DNA of 36,594 nucleotides from NCBI GenBank assembly GCA_025358575.1, contig JANYJA010000114.1, forward strand, positions 1-36,594, in the 5' to 3' direction. This stretch comes from Terriglobia bacterium. GTDB lineage: Bacteria; Acidobacteriota; Terriglobia; Bryobacterales; Bryobacteraceae. Positions 25,899-35,968 of the stretch are shown here, in pieces; the first letter of the stretch is position 1; each line of letters starts with the position of its first letter. Position numbers and translations under genes: made by a program. Under the pieces are notes generated by a model, which ran no database searches, was not told where the DNA came from, and saw only the letters and a list, made by a program, of their open reading frames with translations.

Positions 25899-27989
25899 TC
25901 AGTCGGAGTCACGCTCCCACACGCGGCCGCCCCTTGCGAAGTTGATGAAAGTAGAAATGCCGTCCTTCGCTCCGGCGAAGTTGGTGACTCCCAGTCCGGA
26001 CACTTCGGCCCTATTCGCCACGCTCGTGGCACCAGACAATCCAATCGATTTAAGATGGCGCAAAGCATCTCTTAAGAAGGTGACGGCATCTGGGTTTTCC
26101 GTGAGCGCTCGGTCGCCCTCAGTGCCCGCGAGAACGGCCACCGCGTCGAAGAGGACGGAAGGAGAGGCGTTAAGTGCCATATCCACCGGCTGCTTGGTCC
26201 CGGCACCGTCTTGGACGCCGCCCACCTTGGTCCCGATGAGGGCGGCCGTCGCACTCTCTGCCTCAATCGCCTTCACCAACTGCTGCATTACTTCCACGTC
26301 GAACCCAGGTGCTAGCAGGACACCCACTTTCCGTCCCTTTAACGTCGGTGGATACTTACCAATCATTCGCAGCGCGAGACTCGGAGGCAGTTCCACGTGC
26401 GGCACTGTTGGTGTCGCCCTGATTGCTTCCCCCGTCATGCCAAGTTCTTCGGCCACGATCGTGCCGAGGTCTGGGTCGATCACGTCCAGATGCCCGAGCA
26501 TCTTGCGGCGAATCTCGGGGATGTCCACTTTGCCCAGCTCAAAGGTGAGCGCCTTTTGCATGTGCTTCTGTTCATGCAGCGACATAGAGCGGTAGAACAT
26601 CCGTGCTTGGGAGTAATGATCCGCAAACGATTCGGCGCGCAAGCGCACTTTCGTGCCTTCTAGCGGTATCGGAGTCGTCTGGAACCCATAGCTGTGTGAC
26701 TCGCGAGGCGCGGACGGGTCAATGGAGTTGGGTTCGTAGTTGGCGCGGCCCTTGGGCACCATCATTTGCATTTTGGCGTCGCGCTGGAGATTGGCAAACG
26801 GGCACTTCGGCGCGTTCACGGGAATTTGGTGAAAGTTGGGTGTTCCCAGGCGGCTCAGCTGGGTATCGAGGTACGAGAAAAGGCGGCCCTGCAACAGCGG
26901 GTCTTCGCTGAAATCAATGCCTGGAACCACATGGCTCGGGCAGAAAGCCACTTGTTCCGTCTCGGCGAAGAAGTTGTCCGGGTTTCGGTTAAGAACCATC
27001 TTACCGACCACTTGGAGAGGCACAACCTCTTCGGGAATGAGCTTGGTAGCGTCAAGGATATCGAATCGGTAATCGTCCGCCATCTTCTGGTCTAGAACTT
27101 GGAAAGCGAGTTCAAACTCGGGAAAAGCCCCCGCTTCGATTGCTTCATACAGATCGCGCCTGTGAAAATCCGGATCCGCGCCGGAAATCTTCACAGCTTC
27201 ATCCCACGTGACGGCGCTTGTACCCAGAATGGGACGCCAATGGAACTTCACGAAATTGGATTCACCGGCATCGTTCACCAAACGGAAAGTGTTGACGCCG
27301 AAGCCTTCCATCATTCGCAAAGACCGTGGAAGAGTGCGGTCCGACATGGCCCACATGATCATGTGAAGCGATTCGGGCATCAGTGACACGAAATCCCAGA
27401 AAGTATCGTGGGCCGAGCCGGCCTGAGGATAGCCGCGGTCAGCCTCCATTTTGACGGAGTGGATCAGGTCCGGAAACTTGATCGCATCTTGGATAAAAAA
27501 TACGGGGATGTTGTTGCCGACCAGATCGTAGTTGCCTTCCTGGGTGTAAAACTTCACGGCAAAGCCGCGCACGTCCCGTGGAAGGTCCACCGAACCTGCG
27601 CCTCCCGCGACAGTAGAGAAGCGCACAAACACGGGAGTCTGCACGCTGGGATCGGACAAAAAATTGGCTTTAGTAACGTGTTTCATCGATTGGTAGGGCT
27701 GAAAATATCCGTGCGCGCCCGAACCCCTCGCGTGAACGATGCGCTCCGGAATGCGCTCGTGATCGAAGTGAGTGATTTTCTCGCGCAGGATGAAATCTTC
27801 TAGGAGTGTTGGCCCGCGCCCGCCCGCTTTCAGTGAGTTCTGGTTGTCGGAAATGGCGACGCCTTGGTTCGTTGTAAGAATGGTTCGGTCGCCCGTCGCT
27901 TGCTGGTGAGTTTCACCGCCCTTCGAAGCCCGGGCGTCGCTCTGCGCCGAGCCCTGTTTTTCCCTTCCAGCCTTGTGTTTCTTGTTCAT
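25899..27989 (-). CDS. katE: Large-subunit catalase (HPII/KatE type) with C-terminal DJ-1/PfpI-like domain
   Basis: 696 residues, the size of clade-2 catalases. The active site is visible: [15 protein letters not shown] with His86, [15 protein letters not shown] with Asn159, and [14 protein letters not shown] with the haem-ligand Tyr373. [20 protein letters not shown] is the usual signature. After about residue 530, [34 protein letters not shown] and [17 protein letters not shown] form the flavodoxin/DJ-1-like domain that large catalases carry. It detoxifies hydrogen peroxide in the cytoplasm. The N-terminal 45 residues are a polar extension, as in other KatE proteins. There is no regulator or partner gene adjacent. 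The gene is fully open, in contrast to the pseudogenes on its downstream side. Confidence 0.95.
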   Translation of the reverse strand: MNKKHKAGREKQGSAQSDARASKGGETHQQATGDRTILTTNQGVAISDNQNSLKAGGRGPTLLEDFILREKITHFDHERIPERIVHARGSGAHGYFQPYQSMKHVTKANFLSDPSVQTPVFVRFSTVAGGAGSVDLPRDVRGFAVKFYTQEGNYDLVGNNIPVFFIQDAIKFPDLIHSVKMEADRGYPQAGSAHDTFWDFVSLMPESLHMIMWAMSDRTLPRSLRMMEGFGVNTFRLVNDAGESNFVKFHWRPILGTSAVTWDEAVKISGADPDFHRRDLYEAIEAGAFPEFELAFQVLDQKMADDYRFDILDATKLIPEEVVPLQVVGKMVLNRNPDNFFAETEQVAFCPSHVVPGIDFSEDPLLQGRLFSYLDTQLSRLGTPNFHQIPVNAPKCPFANLQRDAKMQMMVPKGRANYEPNSIDPSAPRESHSYGFQTTPIPLEGTKVRLRAESFADHYSQARMFYRSMSLHEQKHMQKALTFELGKVDIPEIRRKMLGHLDVIDPDLGTIVAEELGMTGEAIRATPTVPHVELPPSLALRMIGKYPPTLKGRKVGVLLAPGFDVEVMQQLVKAIEAESATAALIGTKVGGVQDGAGTKQPVDMALNASPSVLFDAVAVLAGTEGDRALTENPDAVTFLRDALRHLKSIGLSGATSVANRAEVSGLGVTNFAGAKDGISTFINFARGGRVWERDSD

Positions 27990-29252
27990 TCTCTTAAGGT
28001 ACTACCCGCAGCAAACCAAAAATACAATATGTTGTACCAGATTGTGCGATTCCCATCCACTGCCTAGCGAAGCGCGATGTCGAACAGCGCAAGAGCCGAC
28101 TTTGCACCACGGTGCGCGCTGGTCTAGCTTGCAATGGCTTTTCACGATCAAATGACATACCTGCTGGCTGAACAGTCCGGGGTGCTTTAGGGAGCTTGGC
28201 GTGGCGCCCCGATGGTGCGCGTTGTGAAATGGAAAAGCAGAACGCGCCCTAATGAAATTGAGGATTCCGGCAGTAGCCTTCAGGCGCAGGATGTCGCATT
28301 AGGTAGCGCGACACTCATCCATGGGACCCGCTCGAAGATCATCGAGAAAGTGAAGCTGGAATGTCGCTTCGAATAACTGGAAAGCAACCCACTGGCGTAA
28401 GCTCCATCGCCTGGCCTGGCAAGCCCGCCAGGCAGGGGCGGCGGAGGGGGTGGGTAAATGGAATGGTCGCGAGTGTAACGTTCTGTTCCGATCAGTTTGT
28501 GACGAAGGGAGAATCTCGCCGGAGTGATTTTCTTCAAGTTAGTGCTTTCTTGCTAACACAATGACGATAGGTGGGAAACTGATAAGCGCTGAACTGGAAT
28601 GGCCACCAAGGTTGAGACAACCCCGGGAAGAGGCCAAAATTTTCTGCCGCAGATGCCACGCCCGTCAGCACTGATCCCCGCGAAATTTTATCGAGGGTTG
28701 GTCGCCTCATAAGCTTTCATCGTTCCTCGTACTCAGGATTCCCCCACGTTACGCGATTCGTATCGGCGTGCTTTTAAACACAAAGCCAGCTTAGATTTCC
28801 AGGAGCGGACTAATGCAAGATGTCCTCGGTTGTCGGTAATTTTAAGATGTGTACTTACCGGATAGCTCCTTACCAATTTGCGGGAGCAAATAGTTTGTAA
28901 TCAATAACATACAATAACCCACCCGCTGTTCACGGTCGATTCGTGGAAACTGGTTCGGGGCGGACCGAGAGATGGTTTGCGGACCATAAGTCTCTTGATC
29001 CCAACCTTGTCAGCGCGGTGCCAACTCACGGGACCGTGCAGCGAAAAACGGCAACAACCGGATGGTGGTCAAAGCCATGTAAGCTTTGTTGCGCGAAGGA
29101 GCAGTATCTGGAAACACGCGAACGTTGGTGGACCGGTCTACTTGGCCACTTCATGGATACATTCACCGTATAGGTACGACCATCAGCGTTTCTATGTCCC
29201 AGGAGAAGTTGCCAAGATGGGAAAAGAAGCACTTTTAGCAGTGGTCGATAAA
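27990..29252. other. Intergenic, about 1.26 kb, no gene recognised
   Basis: No frame on either strand has a recognisable motif. The longest minus frame (28537-28280) has a proline run caused by a GGCGGAGGGGG tract on the plus strand and looks accidental. The segment upstream of the catalase (27990-28060) is relatively AT-rich and should contain its promoter. The rest is probably decayed DNA. Confidence 0.4.
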
Positions 29253-31772
29253 TCAAGCCAGGAAACTCGCCAAGAACGGAGCGGTGCGGCTGGCAGACGA
29301 TTTTGACACCTCAATCGGTGTGCTGGAAGCGACTACTCTGCCGCCTTGAGCTGCCGCGCCCGGGCCGATGTCGATGATCCAATCGCTTGCTCCCACTACT
29401 CGCATATCATGTTCAACCACGATGACCGTATTGCCAGCGTCTACCAGCCGGTCGAGTTGGCCGACGAGTCGTTCGACATCGGCCGGATGCAGGCCCGTGG
29501 TCGGCTCATCGAGGATATAGATGGTATTACCCCGCTGTATGCGCTGCAGTTCGGTTGCGAGCTTGATGCGCTGCGCTTCCCCGCCGGAGAGTTCTGTCGC
29601 TGGCTGGCCTAGCCGCAGGTACCCTAAGCCAACTTCTTTTACTACGTTCAGCAGGCGAACCAGCGGGGGTTCCTCGGCGAAGAACTCCGAGGCCGCATTT
29701 ACGGTCATCCCGAGTACTTCAGCTATGTTCTTATCGCGGTATCTGACCGTGAGAGTCTTGGCATTGAAGCGCGCACCCCGGCACGTGCTGCAGGGCGAAT
29801 AAACGCTTGGAAGAAAAAGCAACTCAACCATGACAAAACCTTCACCATCGCAAGTTTCGCAGCGGCCCTTGGTTACATTAAAGGAAAAGCGGCCCGCGTC
29901 ATAATGGAGCACGCGCGCGTCGCTAGTCGCGGCGAAAAGCTTGCGAATGTGCGAAAAAAGGCCAGTGTACGTCGCCAAGTTGGAGCGAGGCGTGCGCCCG
30001 ATGGCCTTCTGATCCACTAGCACCAAACGCTTCAATCCTTCTAGGCCTTCGGTGATTCGGCCGCCAGTGGTAATGACCGGATCGCGTTCCAGCTCCTCGT
30101 CCTTTTCATCTTCAGTCATGCCGTGAGTCCCTAAATGTTCTGCCAGTAACTCCACCAGGATTTGACTAACTAAAGTCGACTTGCCGGAGCCGGAGACCCC
30201 CGTCACGCTCGTGAAGACTCCTAAAGGGAACGCTACCTCCAGCCCGTTCAGGTTGTTTCGGGACGCGTCGACCAGCCTGAGCCAGCCGGTAGGGACACGG
30301 GGTTCACGCCGGGAAGACACTTGCTCTCCGAAAAGGTAGCGCCGCGTTTCCGATTCCTGTACGTGGCGGAGCCCTTCGGGCACTCCGCTATAGAGCAAAA
30401 AGCCACCTTGCTCACCCGCGGCAGGCCCCACGTCGATGATCCACGAGGCGTGGCGAATCACATCCAGATCGTGCTCCACCACGAACAGCGAATTGCCTGC
30501 CGCTTTCAATTGATCGAGCACGCGCAGAAGCGCTTGAGTATCGGCTGGATGCAGACCGGCGGACGGCTCGTCGAGCACATAGACCACGCCAAAAAGGTTC
30601 GAGTGTACCTGTGTCGCCAGCCGAAGCCGCTGCAGTTCACCCGGCGAAAGGCTCGGTGTGGTTCGCGCCAGCGAGCGGTAGCCTAGCCCGAGGTCGAGCA
30701 TCACGGTAATGCGCGCCCAGATGTCGCAGGCAATCCGATGAATTACCACGGCCTGCTCGGGGTGGTCCGCAGTCATGTTGCCGAGGTCGACAGCCTTCTC
30801 GGAATAATGGCGCAGCAGGCTGGCCAGGCGCTCCAGCGGGAATCCTGATAGGTCGGCAATGTCGAATCCAGCAAACTTCACGGACAACGATTCTCGGCGC
30901 AGGCGCTTGCCGTGGCACAGTGAACATTCGCTGTTGAGCATATGCTGCAGAACACGTTTCTTGTTTAACAGGCTTTGCGTGTGGGCGAAGGTGTGCAGAA
31001 CATGTCGTCTGGCGCTGGTGAAAGTGCCTTGGTAGCTAGGTTCATCATTGCGCTTCAGTGCGCGCCGCGCCTCAGCCGGGGTGACTCCTGCGTAGACCGG
31101 CACCACGGGTTGCTCGTCAGTAAACAGAATCCAGTTCCGGCTCTTCTGAGGAAGTTCACGCCAGGGCCGGTCCACGTCGTAGCCGAGCGAGATCAGGATG
31201 TCACGCTGGTTTTGACCCCCCCACGCCGTTGGCCACGCGGCGATGGCGCGTTCCCGAATAGTCAAAGAATCATCGGGCACCATCGACCGTTCCGTCACTT
31301 CGTAGACGCGGCCCAGGCCATGGCAATTCGGGCACGCGCCTTCCGGCGTGTTTGAGGAAAACGATTCCGCATAAAGCAGGGGCTGGCCGGGTGGGTAATC
31401 TCCAGCGCGCGAATATAGCATCCGAAGCAGATTGGAAAGCGTGGTGACGCTCCCAACCGATGAGCGCGTGGACGGCGAGCCGTGCTGCTGCTGCAATGCC
31501 ACAGCCGGTGGTAATCCGTCGATGCTGTCAACTTCGGGCGTGCCCATCTGGTTGAACAGACGCCGTGCGTACGGGGCAACCGACTCCAAGTATCGTCGTT
31601 GCGCTTCGGCGTACAGCGTGCCAAACGCGAGCGACGATTTTCCGGAGCCCGACACACCGGTAAAGACGACCAGGGCGTCACGCGGGATATTCACACTGAT
31701 GTTCTTGAGATTGTGCTCACGCGCGCCGCGCACCCGAACGAAACCAGCTAGCGTTTTTTCTGTATTAAGCAA
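29253..31772 (-). CDS. UvrA2-like ABC ATPase (excinuclease subunit A paralogue)
   Basis: 839 residues, shorter than housekeeping UvrA (about 940), as expected for UvrA2-type paralogues that lack the UvrB-binding domain. Two ABC units are present: Walker [10 protein letters not shown] (39-47) and GVSGSGKST; signature LSPGELQRL (altered in the first unit) and LSGGEAQRI; Walker [14 protein letters not shown] and [13 protein letters not shown]. Zinc-binding cysteines occur as CPNC/CSLC and CETC/CSTC pairs. UvrA2 proteins are linked to damage or drug tolerance, for example DrrC-like resistance. The start is TTG 31772, supported by GGAAG 7 nt upstream. It has no UvrB/UvrC neighbours and stands between decayed regions, so it looks like acquired cargo. 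Confidence 0.9.
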   Translation of the reverse strand: MLNTEKTLAGFVRVRGAREHNLKNISVNIPRDALVVFTGVSGSGKSSLAFGTLYAEAQRRYLESVAPYARRLFNQMGTPEVDSIDGLPPAVALQQQHGSPSTRSSVGSVTTLSNLLRMLYSRAGDYPPGQPLLYAESFSSNTPEGACPNCHGLGRVYEVTERSMVPDDSLTIRERAIAAWPTAWGGQNQRDILISLGYDVDRPWRELPQKSRNWILFTDEQPVVPVYAGVTPAEARRALKRNDEPSYQGTFTSARRHVLHTFAHTQSLLNKKRVLQHMLNSECSLCHGKRLRRESLSVKFAGFDIADLSGFPLERLASLLRHYSEKAVDLGNMTADHPEQAVVIHRIACDIWARITVMLDLGLGYRSLARTTPSLSPGELQRLRLATQVHSNLFGVVYVLDEPSAGLHPADTQALLRVLDQLKAAGNSLFVVEHDLDVIRHASWIIDVGPAAGEQGGFLLYSGVPEGLRHVQESETRRYLFGEQVSSRREPRVPTGWLRLVDASRNNLNGLEVAFPLGVFTSVTGVSGSGKSTLVSQILVELLAEHLGTHGMTEDEKDEELERDPVITTGGRITEGLEGLKRLVLVDQKAIGRTPRSNLATYTGLFSHIRKLFAATSDARVLHYDAGRFSFNVTKGRCETCDGEGFVMVELLFLPSVYSPCSTCRGARFNAKTLTVRYRDKNIAEVLGMTVNAASEFFAEEPPLVRLLNVVKEVGLGYLRLGQPATELSGGEAQRIKLATELQRIQRGNTIYILDEPTTGLHPADVERLVGQLDRLVDAGNTVIVVEHDMRVVGASDWIIDIGPGAAAQGGRVVASSTPIEVSKSSASRTAPFLASFLA

Positions 31773-31839
31773 TTTGATTCTTCCCGACCTGATTGGAGAA
31801 TACAGGTTCGCGCCACTATTTAGGATCGAAAGAACGAGA

Positions 31840-31998
31840 ATGCTGATATTGCTTATTCTGATTTTGCTGCTGTTTGGAGGCGGGTTCTTCGGTTACAACC
31901 GTTTCGGCAGCCGGAAGACCGAGATTCAGAACTGCATCAACCAGCCCGCCCGATTGCAGGAATGGCGGGCATTGGCAACGATCACCTCGTGGCCATAG
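31840..31998 (+). pseudogene. DUF3309-like small hydrophobic protein, 3' truncated
   Basis: From ATG 31840 (GAACGAGA upstream) the frame reads [20 protein letters not shown] followed by RFGSRK, typical of the tiny DUF3309-like proteins with a Leu/Ile-rich membrane segment and a Gly-Tyr loop. From about residue 27 the sequence is foreign (the antisense of an IS110 fragment) and it runs to a chance stop at 31998. The second hydrophobic segment of the family is missing. Confidence 0.6.
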
Positions 31999-32105
31999 CT
32001 TTGAGGCAAAGCGCTTACCCACAAAGAGTGCGTTCCCGTCTCGAGCGCGATTCGGAAGCTCAAGCTGCTCGCGGAGAGTACGGGGTTGGTTTTAAGACTA
32101 TCGGC
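31960..32105 (-). pseudogene. IS110-family transposase fragment
   Basis: The minus strand reads LSFRIALETGTHSLWVSALP followed by [14 protein letters not shown], a segment of the N-terminal RuvC-like domain of IS110-type DEDD transposases (A.E.GTHS.WVS.L...GH.VIVANP). Only about 48 residues remain. It lies between the truncated DUF3309-like gene and the ISNCY-like fragment. Confidence 0.65.
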
Positions 32106-32130
32106 AATCAGATCGGCTGTTCTGGGGCTT

Positions 32131-32713
32131 CTGGGAGGTGATCGAAACGAGGGCCTATTCTGTGCGTTGTACAGCGACCGCGGCAGCCATTTCTTTGTCA
32201 CGGTGAAGGCCGGGGAGAAGGTGGATAAGCATCGGTTGACGCAGGTGGGGAGGGCGATGAAGGAGCTGGGAGTGCAGATGATCGCAGCCTCTCACCACAG
32301 GCGCGGGCCGGTCGGAGAGGAATTTCGGAACTTGGCAAGGGCGTCTGCCGCAGGAGCTTCGGCTGCAAAAATCACGACCGTGGAAGGCCACTATACGTTC
32401 CGTCTGGACCGTGAAGATCCAGTTCAAATCGGATCGGTCCGAACGGCGAAATGCCGTCCCTTTCTGTTCGGCCGCTACCGCGAACTGTTCATTGAACTTG
32501 GCGATGTAGCGGGTCCGCAGAAACTCGTTAGCGGCCAAGGACAATACCGTCGCAATCGCGGACTGGCGGTGGCAACTGGACAAGACCCGCTTCCGGCATA
32601 CCTTGGCCGGCAGTAGGATAAGCGCGCAACCTGCCGCTCCGCCTGTGCGACATGCACTCTGCGGGTCCTCCTCGTATCGCCAGGGGCTCGTGAAGCCGCA
32701 CCAGTCAACGTAA
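32131..32713 (+). pseudogene. ISNCY-like DDE transposase, C-terminal half, frameshifted and internally inverted
   Basis: On the plus strand, EVIET is followed in another frame by GLFCALYSDRGSHFFVTVKA, then VDKHRLTQVGRAMKELGVQM, SPQAR, and RSERNFGTWQGRLPQELRL. This is the DDE core of ISNCY-type (integrase-catalytic-core) transposases. It reaches ITTVE at 32385. From 32386 to 32536 the protein continues only on the minus strand: ANEFLRTRYIAKFNEQFAVA, then AEQKGTAFRRSDRSDLNWIF and TVQTERIVA. At 32537 the plus strand resumes with KDNTVAIADWRWQLDKTRFR and HTLAG. So the order is complete only if the middle piece is turned round. Several frameshifts are also present, and the N-terminal half is absent. 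Confidence 0.8.
32386..32536 (-). other. 151-bp inverted segment within the ISNCY-like pseudogene, bounded by GGCC
   Basis: The segment begins with GGCC (32386-32389) and ends with GGCC (32533-32536). Reverse-complemented in place, its right end joins in frame as ...ERIVA-KDNTV... and its left end joins ...TVE to AANEF with a single extra base. The encoded order then matches related transposases. Confidence 0.8.
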
Positions 32714-32790
32714 AATGAAACGAGGCCTCAACGTCCGTCACGTTTAGTTTGTCATAGCGATCAAATCTTGCAATTCAAGCCTGCGGGCGA

Positions 32791-35445
32791 CTATTTTGAA
32801 AACGGCATGCGAAAAACGTCAGTCGGCTTAAGCCCAAGCGTCCGATAGGCCTCATGACGGAAAAGCCAGCTCATCGTATCGCTAGTTCGGCCGCGGAGCT
32901 CAGGCACCGCCTCAGCGGCCTTATCAAGTTCAAGAAGGAATTCCTCCACCTTAACCGTTGTAATGCCTTGCGCAGCCTTAGCCTGAGCCCAAGCCTTCCA
33001 CCCATCGTCAAAGGCCTTATGGAGTTCCCGAGGCATAAGCGCGGTGACCGCCGAATTGCGGCTATATGCCTCTAAATCCCGCGCTGCCGCCGACGGAATC
33101 ATATGTGCTGACTGCACCGCCGTTCCTGAGCCTTCCCGAAAATCTGTCTTTACATTATGTTCTTGAACGGCCATATCCACCTTGGCTCCCGACCGCTCCG
33201 AAGGTTTAATTTGGGATTCGCCCATCGGAGGAGCGTTCTTTCGCTTTCCCAATCCATCTGGGCAGGCCACGGGAATGTGGGGTTTCGGCGATTGAAGCTC
33301 GCAAGAGATATCACCAGTTACAGGGTCTTCCACCTCGGCGATCTTGTGTTTGTGATGTTCGCCTACGGGCCTGCTCCGATGCCCCGGAATCTCTCCCTCC
33401 ACGGGACCCGGAGGATGCTGCTTGATATATTTGTTCGCGTCCGTGATCGCTTCTTCAGCCCTCTCCACACCAACTACTTCTCTTGCTGCCCCTTTCGCGG
33501 GAGCTAATCCGATTTTTCCGAGTTCAACTGCCACCGCCGGGTTCCTCGCGGCATAGTCCCCTACGAACCGTTCCGCGGTCACTCCACTGCGCGTGACCGA
33601 GATCACTACCGTTTCACCTGCTTCCGCGGCCGCCACTGTTCTAACTATGGAGGCGGCTCCGCGCACAAAAGCCACGCCGTCCAACACCGTAAGAACCACT
33701 TGCGCTACCTCACCCGCTTTGTTGGCCACCTCGAGAACTTTCACTACACGATTGCCGCCGGTTTGAACGTCGTCACTGTATTGAGCCAGCAAATCGGCGG
33801 AGTGCTGGGTTGCAACCGCAGCCGCAATCAGGAAAGCTTGCGCGGCTCGAATATTGTCGCCGGCCTCAAAACCCGAGGCTCGACTTAAGAGTTGACGCGG
33901 TAGATCCCAGAGACGGGAATCCGGAAAATCGGCACCTCCAACCAGATCTATCACTTTGGCGCGGATGTACATGTCCGAGCGAAGCTTCCGAAGTCTCCAG
34001 TATTCGGCTGATCCGTCATCGATAGCTGCCTCGAGAGCGGCAGCTTGCTGTCTTAGCGCCATCTTTACCGGTCCGCGATAAACCCGATTCCATTGGCCGG
34101 CAGCTACGACGCCGATGCCAAACAACGCGTTCCGCGTGATAAAACCGCCATATTCCACCGGGATAGTCCGACTTTCCTTGGCTTCAGGACCCAGAGTAAG
34201 CCATGCCTGGTACGCCCTCGGATTTTCCATAAACTTGGATGGATCGTCCGGATCGCGAACAAGTTTAGGACGAAACTGCAGCCATACTCCTTCATTTTCA
34301 AGCCATTTCGCAACACTCCGCAGGAACGCCGGTTCATCTGTGTTATCGCTGGTCACTTTAAACGCATCGGGCATCAACAAGCCCTTATGGTCGAGTCGAA
34401 TACGATAATCCGAGCCACTAACCGGGATGTAGTTCTTCTCGGCCCGGGCCGCCGGCGCATCTAATCTGTCATGATTTACATACGTCAAGCCGTCGTCCAA
34501 AATGGTGGTGGCGCGGCGATGAATCGCGTTAATTTCTTTTGTTACTTCTGGATTGACAACCGCTGCATCCAGTACCCTTTGCACTTGTTGAATCTGGTGC
34601 TCTGTCATCTGCCCGAGCACCACCGGAATCGCAGAGAGAAGTGCCCGTGCATCCTCGGGGTGTGAGGCTAGCGCTCGTTTGCTCTGCTCATATTCTTTTG
34701 GCGCGGGAGTTCGTTGCAGAAATCCAAGGCTGGGGCTTGCCGCTATTGCGGGCGAAGGCGCGGTCGATTGCTGAATAACATGCGTGAGTTCGTGGGCCAG
34801 TAATCGCTGTCCTTCCCGGCTTGCCGGATTATACCGATCAGTTCCAAACACAATATTCGAGCCCACGGTATAGGCGTGAGCTTCCACCGCGTTAACTGAC
34901 CGCGCAGCTAAAGTATCCTGGTGAATGCGCACCCGAGAGAAATCGTAGCCGAACCGCGGTTCCATAAAAGAGCGAAGTGCTGCGTCGAGTGGTTGGCCAT
35001 GCGAGACCAACACTTGGTGCACGATAGGCGGAGCGGTCCCCCCTACCAAACAACCCGGCCCCGAACCTCTTCTCTGCAAACCATTGGCGTTCGTCTGCTC
35101 ACGGCACCTGGAGCAACTGCCTCCACAGGCGCATTTGCGCTGGACACCAAAGGCCAAAGAATTTGGTTCGGTCATTCGCATCACTCGATCTGCCACGCGT
35201 TCGGCTTGTTGCTCGTGTCGATCGTTTGCATCGCCGATCAAGAGATTCGACATTGTCGGTCCTGTCTCCCGCCCTTCTGGTGCAAAAACACTAATGTCGG
35301 AAAAGGTCCACCGCGCTCCACTGGTGCCACCGGATTCTTGCGGTCCGTGGCTAACCTTTGGAGCTATAGGACGCGAGGCTAAGGGCGCCGGCTTCGTTCG
35401 CGCCCCTTCTGGCTTCTGCGTTCTTGAAACCGACCTGAAAGTCAT
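32791..35445 (-). CDS. eCIS core-domain (DUF4157) protein with putative C-terminal toxin domain
   Basis: 884 residues, no signal peptide. Residues 100-125 hold VQRKCACGGSCSRC, a cysteine knuckle usual before this domain. Residues about 140-227 are DUF4157: LDAALRSFMEPRFGYDFSRV, RIHQDTLAARSVNAVEAHAY, and the zinc-metalloprotease-like HELTH (218-222) in RLLAHELTHVIQQ. DUF4157 is known as a marker of cargo of extracellular contractile injection systems and related toxins. The middle (250-640) is helical, with a hydrophobic stretch near 590-630. The end has GEHHKHKIAEVEDPVTGD and then QSAHMIPSAAARDLEAYSRN followed by ALMPRELHKAFDDGW. These look like a His-based nuclease (HNH or His-Me finger) by spacing; that is inference. 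No eCIS tail or immunity gene is adjacent. Confidence 0.85.
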   Translation of the reverse strand: MTFRSVSRTQKPEGARTKPAPLASRPIAPKVSHGPQESGGTSGARWTFSDISVFAPEGRETGPTMSNLLIGDANDRHEQQAERVADRVMRMTEPNSLAFGVQRKCACGGSCSRCREQTNANGLQRRGSGPGCLVGGTAPPIVHQVLVSHGQPLDAALRSFMEPRFGYDFSRVRIHQDTLAARSVNAVEAHAYTVGSNIVFGTDRYNPASREGQRLLAHELTHVIQQSTAPSPAIAASPSLGFLQRTPAPKEYEQSKRALASHPEDARALLSAIPVVLGQMTEHQIQQVQRVLDAAVVNPEVTKEINAIHRRATTILDDGLTYVNHDRLDAPAARAEKNYIPVSGSDYRIRLDHKGLLMPDAFKVTSDNTDEPAFLRSVAKWLENEGVWLQFRPKLVRDPDDPSKFMENPRAYQAWLTLGPEAKESRTIPVEYGGFITRNALFGIGVVAAGQWNRVYRGPVKMALRQQAAALEAAIDDGSAEYWRLRKLRSDMYIRAKVIDLVGGADFPDSRLWDLPRQLLSRASGFEAGDNIRAAQAFLIAAAVATQHSADLLAQYSDDVQTGGNRVVKVLEVANKAGEVAQVVLTVLDGVAFVRGAASIVRTVAAAEAGETVVISVTRSGVTAERFVGDYAARNPAVAVELGKIGLAPAKGAAREVVGVERAEEAITDANKYIKQHPPGPVEGEIPGHRSRPVGEHHKHKIAEVEDPVTGDISCELQSPKPHIPVACPDGLGKRKNAPPMGESQIKPSERSGAKVDMAVQEHNVKTDFREGSGTAVQSAHMIPSAAARDLEAYSRNSAVTALMPRELHKAFDDGWKAWAQAKAAQGITTVKVEEFLLELDKAAEAVPELRGRTSDTMSWLFRHEAYRTLGLKPTDVFRMPFSK

Positions 35446-35567
35446 AAGGAGAATCCAATCCGCGTCGGGTCGTCGCTCCCATTATTACCGCGCACATACT
35501 TAAACGCCAACTCCTCCGCGTAATCCACCGGCCGGTTGTTTAACGCTTAGCTGCTTCAATGTGCGCG

Positions 35568-35646
35568 TGCAAAGTTCTTCAAGAAACTGCAAGTTCCACG
35601 AAACCGAGATGAAGCTCGAAGTCGACTCTCCCGGACGGGCGTGGAG
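35568..35646 (-). repeat. 79-bp recombinase-tail repeat, copy C
   Basis: By my count 65 of 79 positions match copy A, with no gaps, in inverted orientation relative to A and B. It ends in the same GAACTTTGCA as copy A. Confidence 0.7.
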
Positions 35647-35819
35647 GTAGAGGCGGGTTGTCGCGACTGACAGCATGCCAAGCGTTGCATGAACAATATG
35701 CATGGGGCTCCGTGATCGAGCGCATGCGATGCATGGGTGTGCCGGAGCCAATGAGTGTTTATGTTGGCTTTGATGCCTGGCGCGATTCTGGCTTCTGGTT
35801 CGTAATCCTGACAGCACAC
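35568..35819 (-). pseudogene. Tyrosine recombinase, C-terminal fragment, frameshifted (includes repeat copy C)
   Basis: The minus strand reads IKANINTHWLRHTHASHALD followed by HGAP (Arg box intact). After a shift near 35703 it continues IVHATLGMLSVATTRLYLHA and RPGESTSSFISV, with the catalytic Tyr in RLYLHARP. The TAG of the other copies is TGG here, so the frame runs on through WNLQFLEELCTR. The fragment sits about 150 bp inside the right tRNA-like repeat and points into the island. Confidence 0.8.
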
Positions 35820-35968
35820 GAGTTTGGTGGTAGTTCAACTTCGCGAGTGACGACCGAGTGACGACGTCAGCCGACTGTGGCGCAATTTGTGGGGCCGGTG
35901 CAGTACGGACTGGACCTAAAATGAAAGACTTAGACCCACTTGGACTGGACTGAACTGGCTGTTAGCAC

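Noticed and set aside
28280-28537. Minus-strand frame with a proline run, possible small secreted protein
   Set aside because: The run comes from a single G-rich tract, there is no ribosome-binding site or signal peptide, and no family is recognisable.
32155-32583. 142-residue minus-strand frame as an independent gene
   Set aside because: Only its 32386-32536 part is meaningful and it encodes the flipped part of the transposase. The rest is antisense to the plus-strand transposase pieces.
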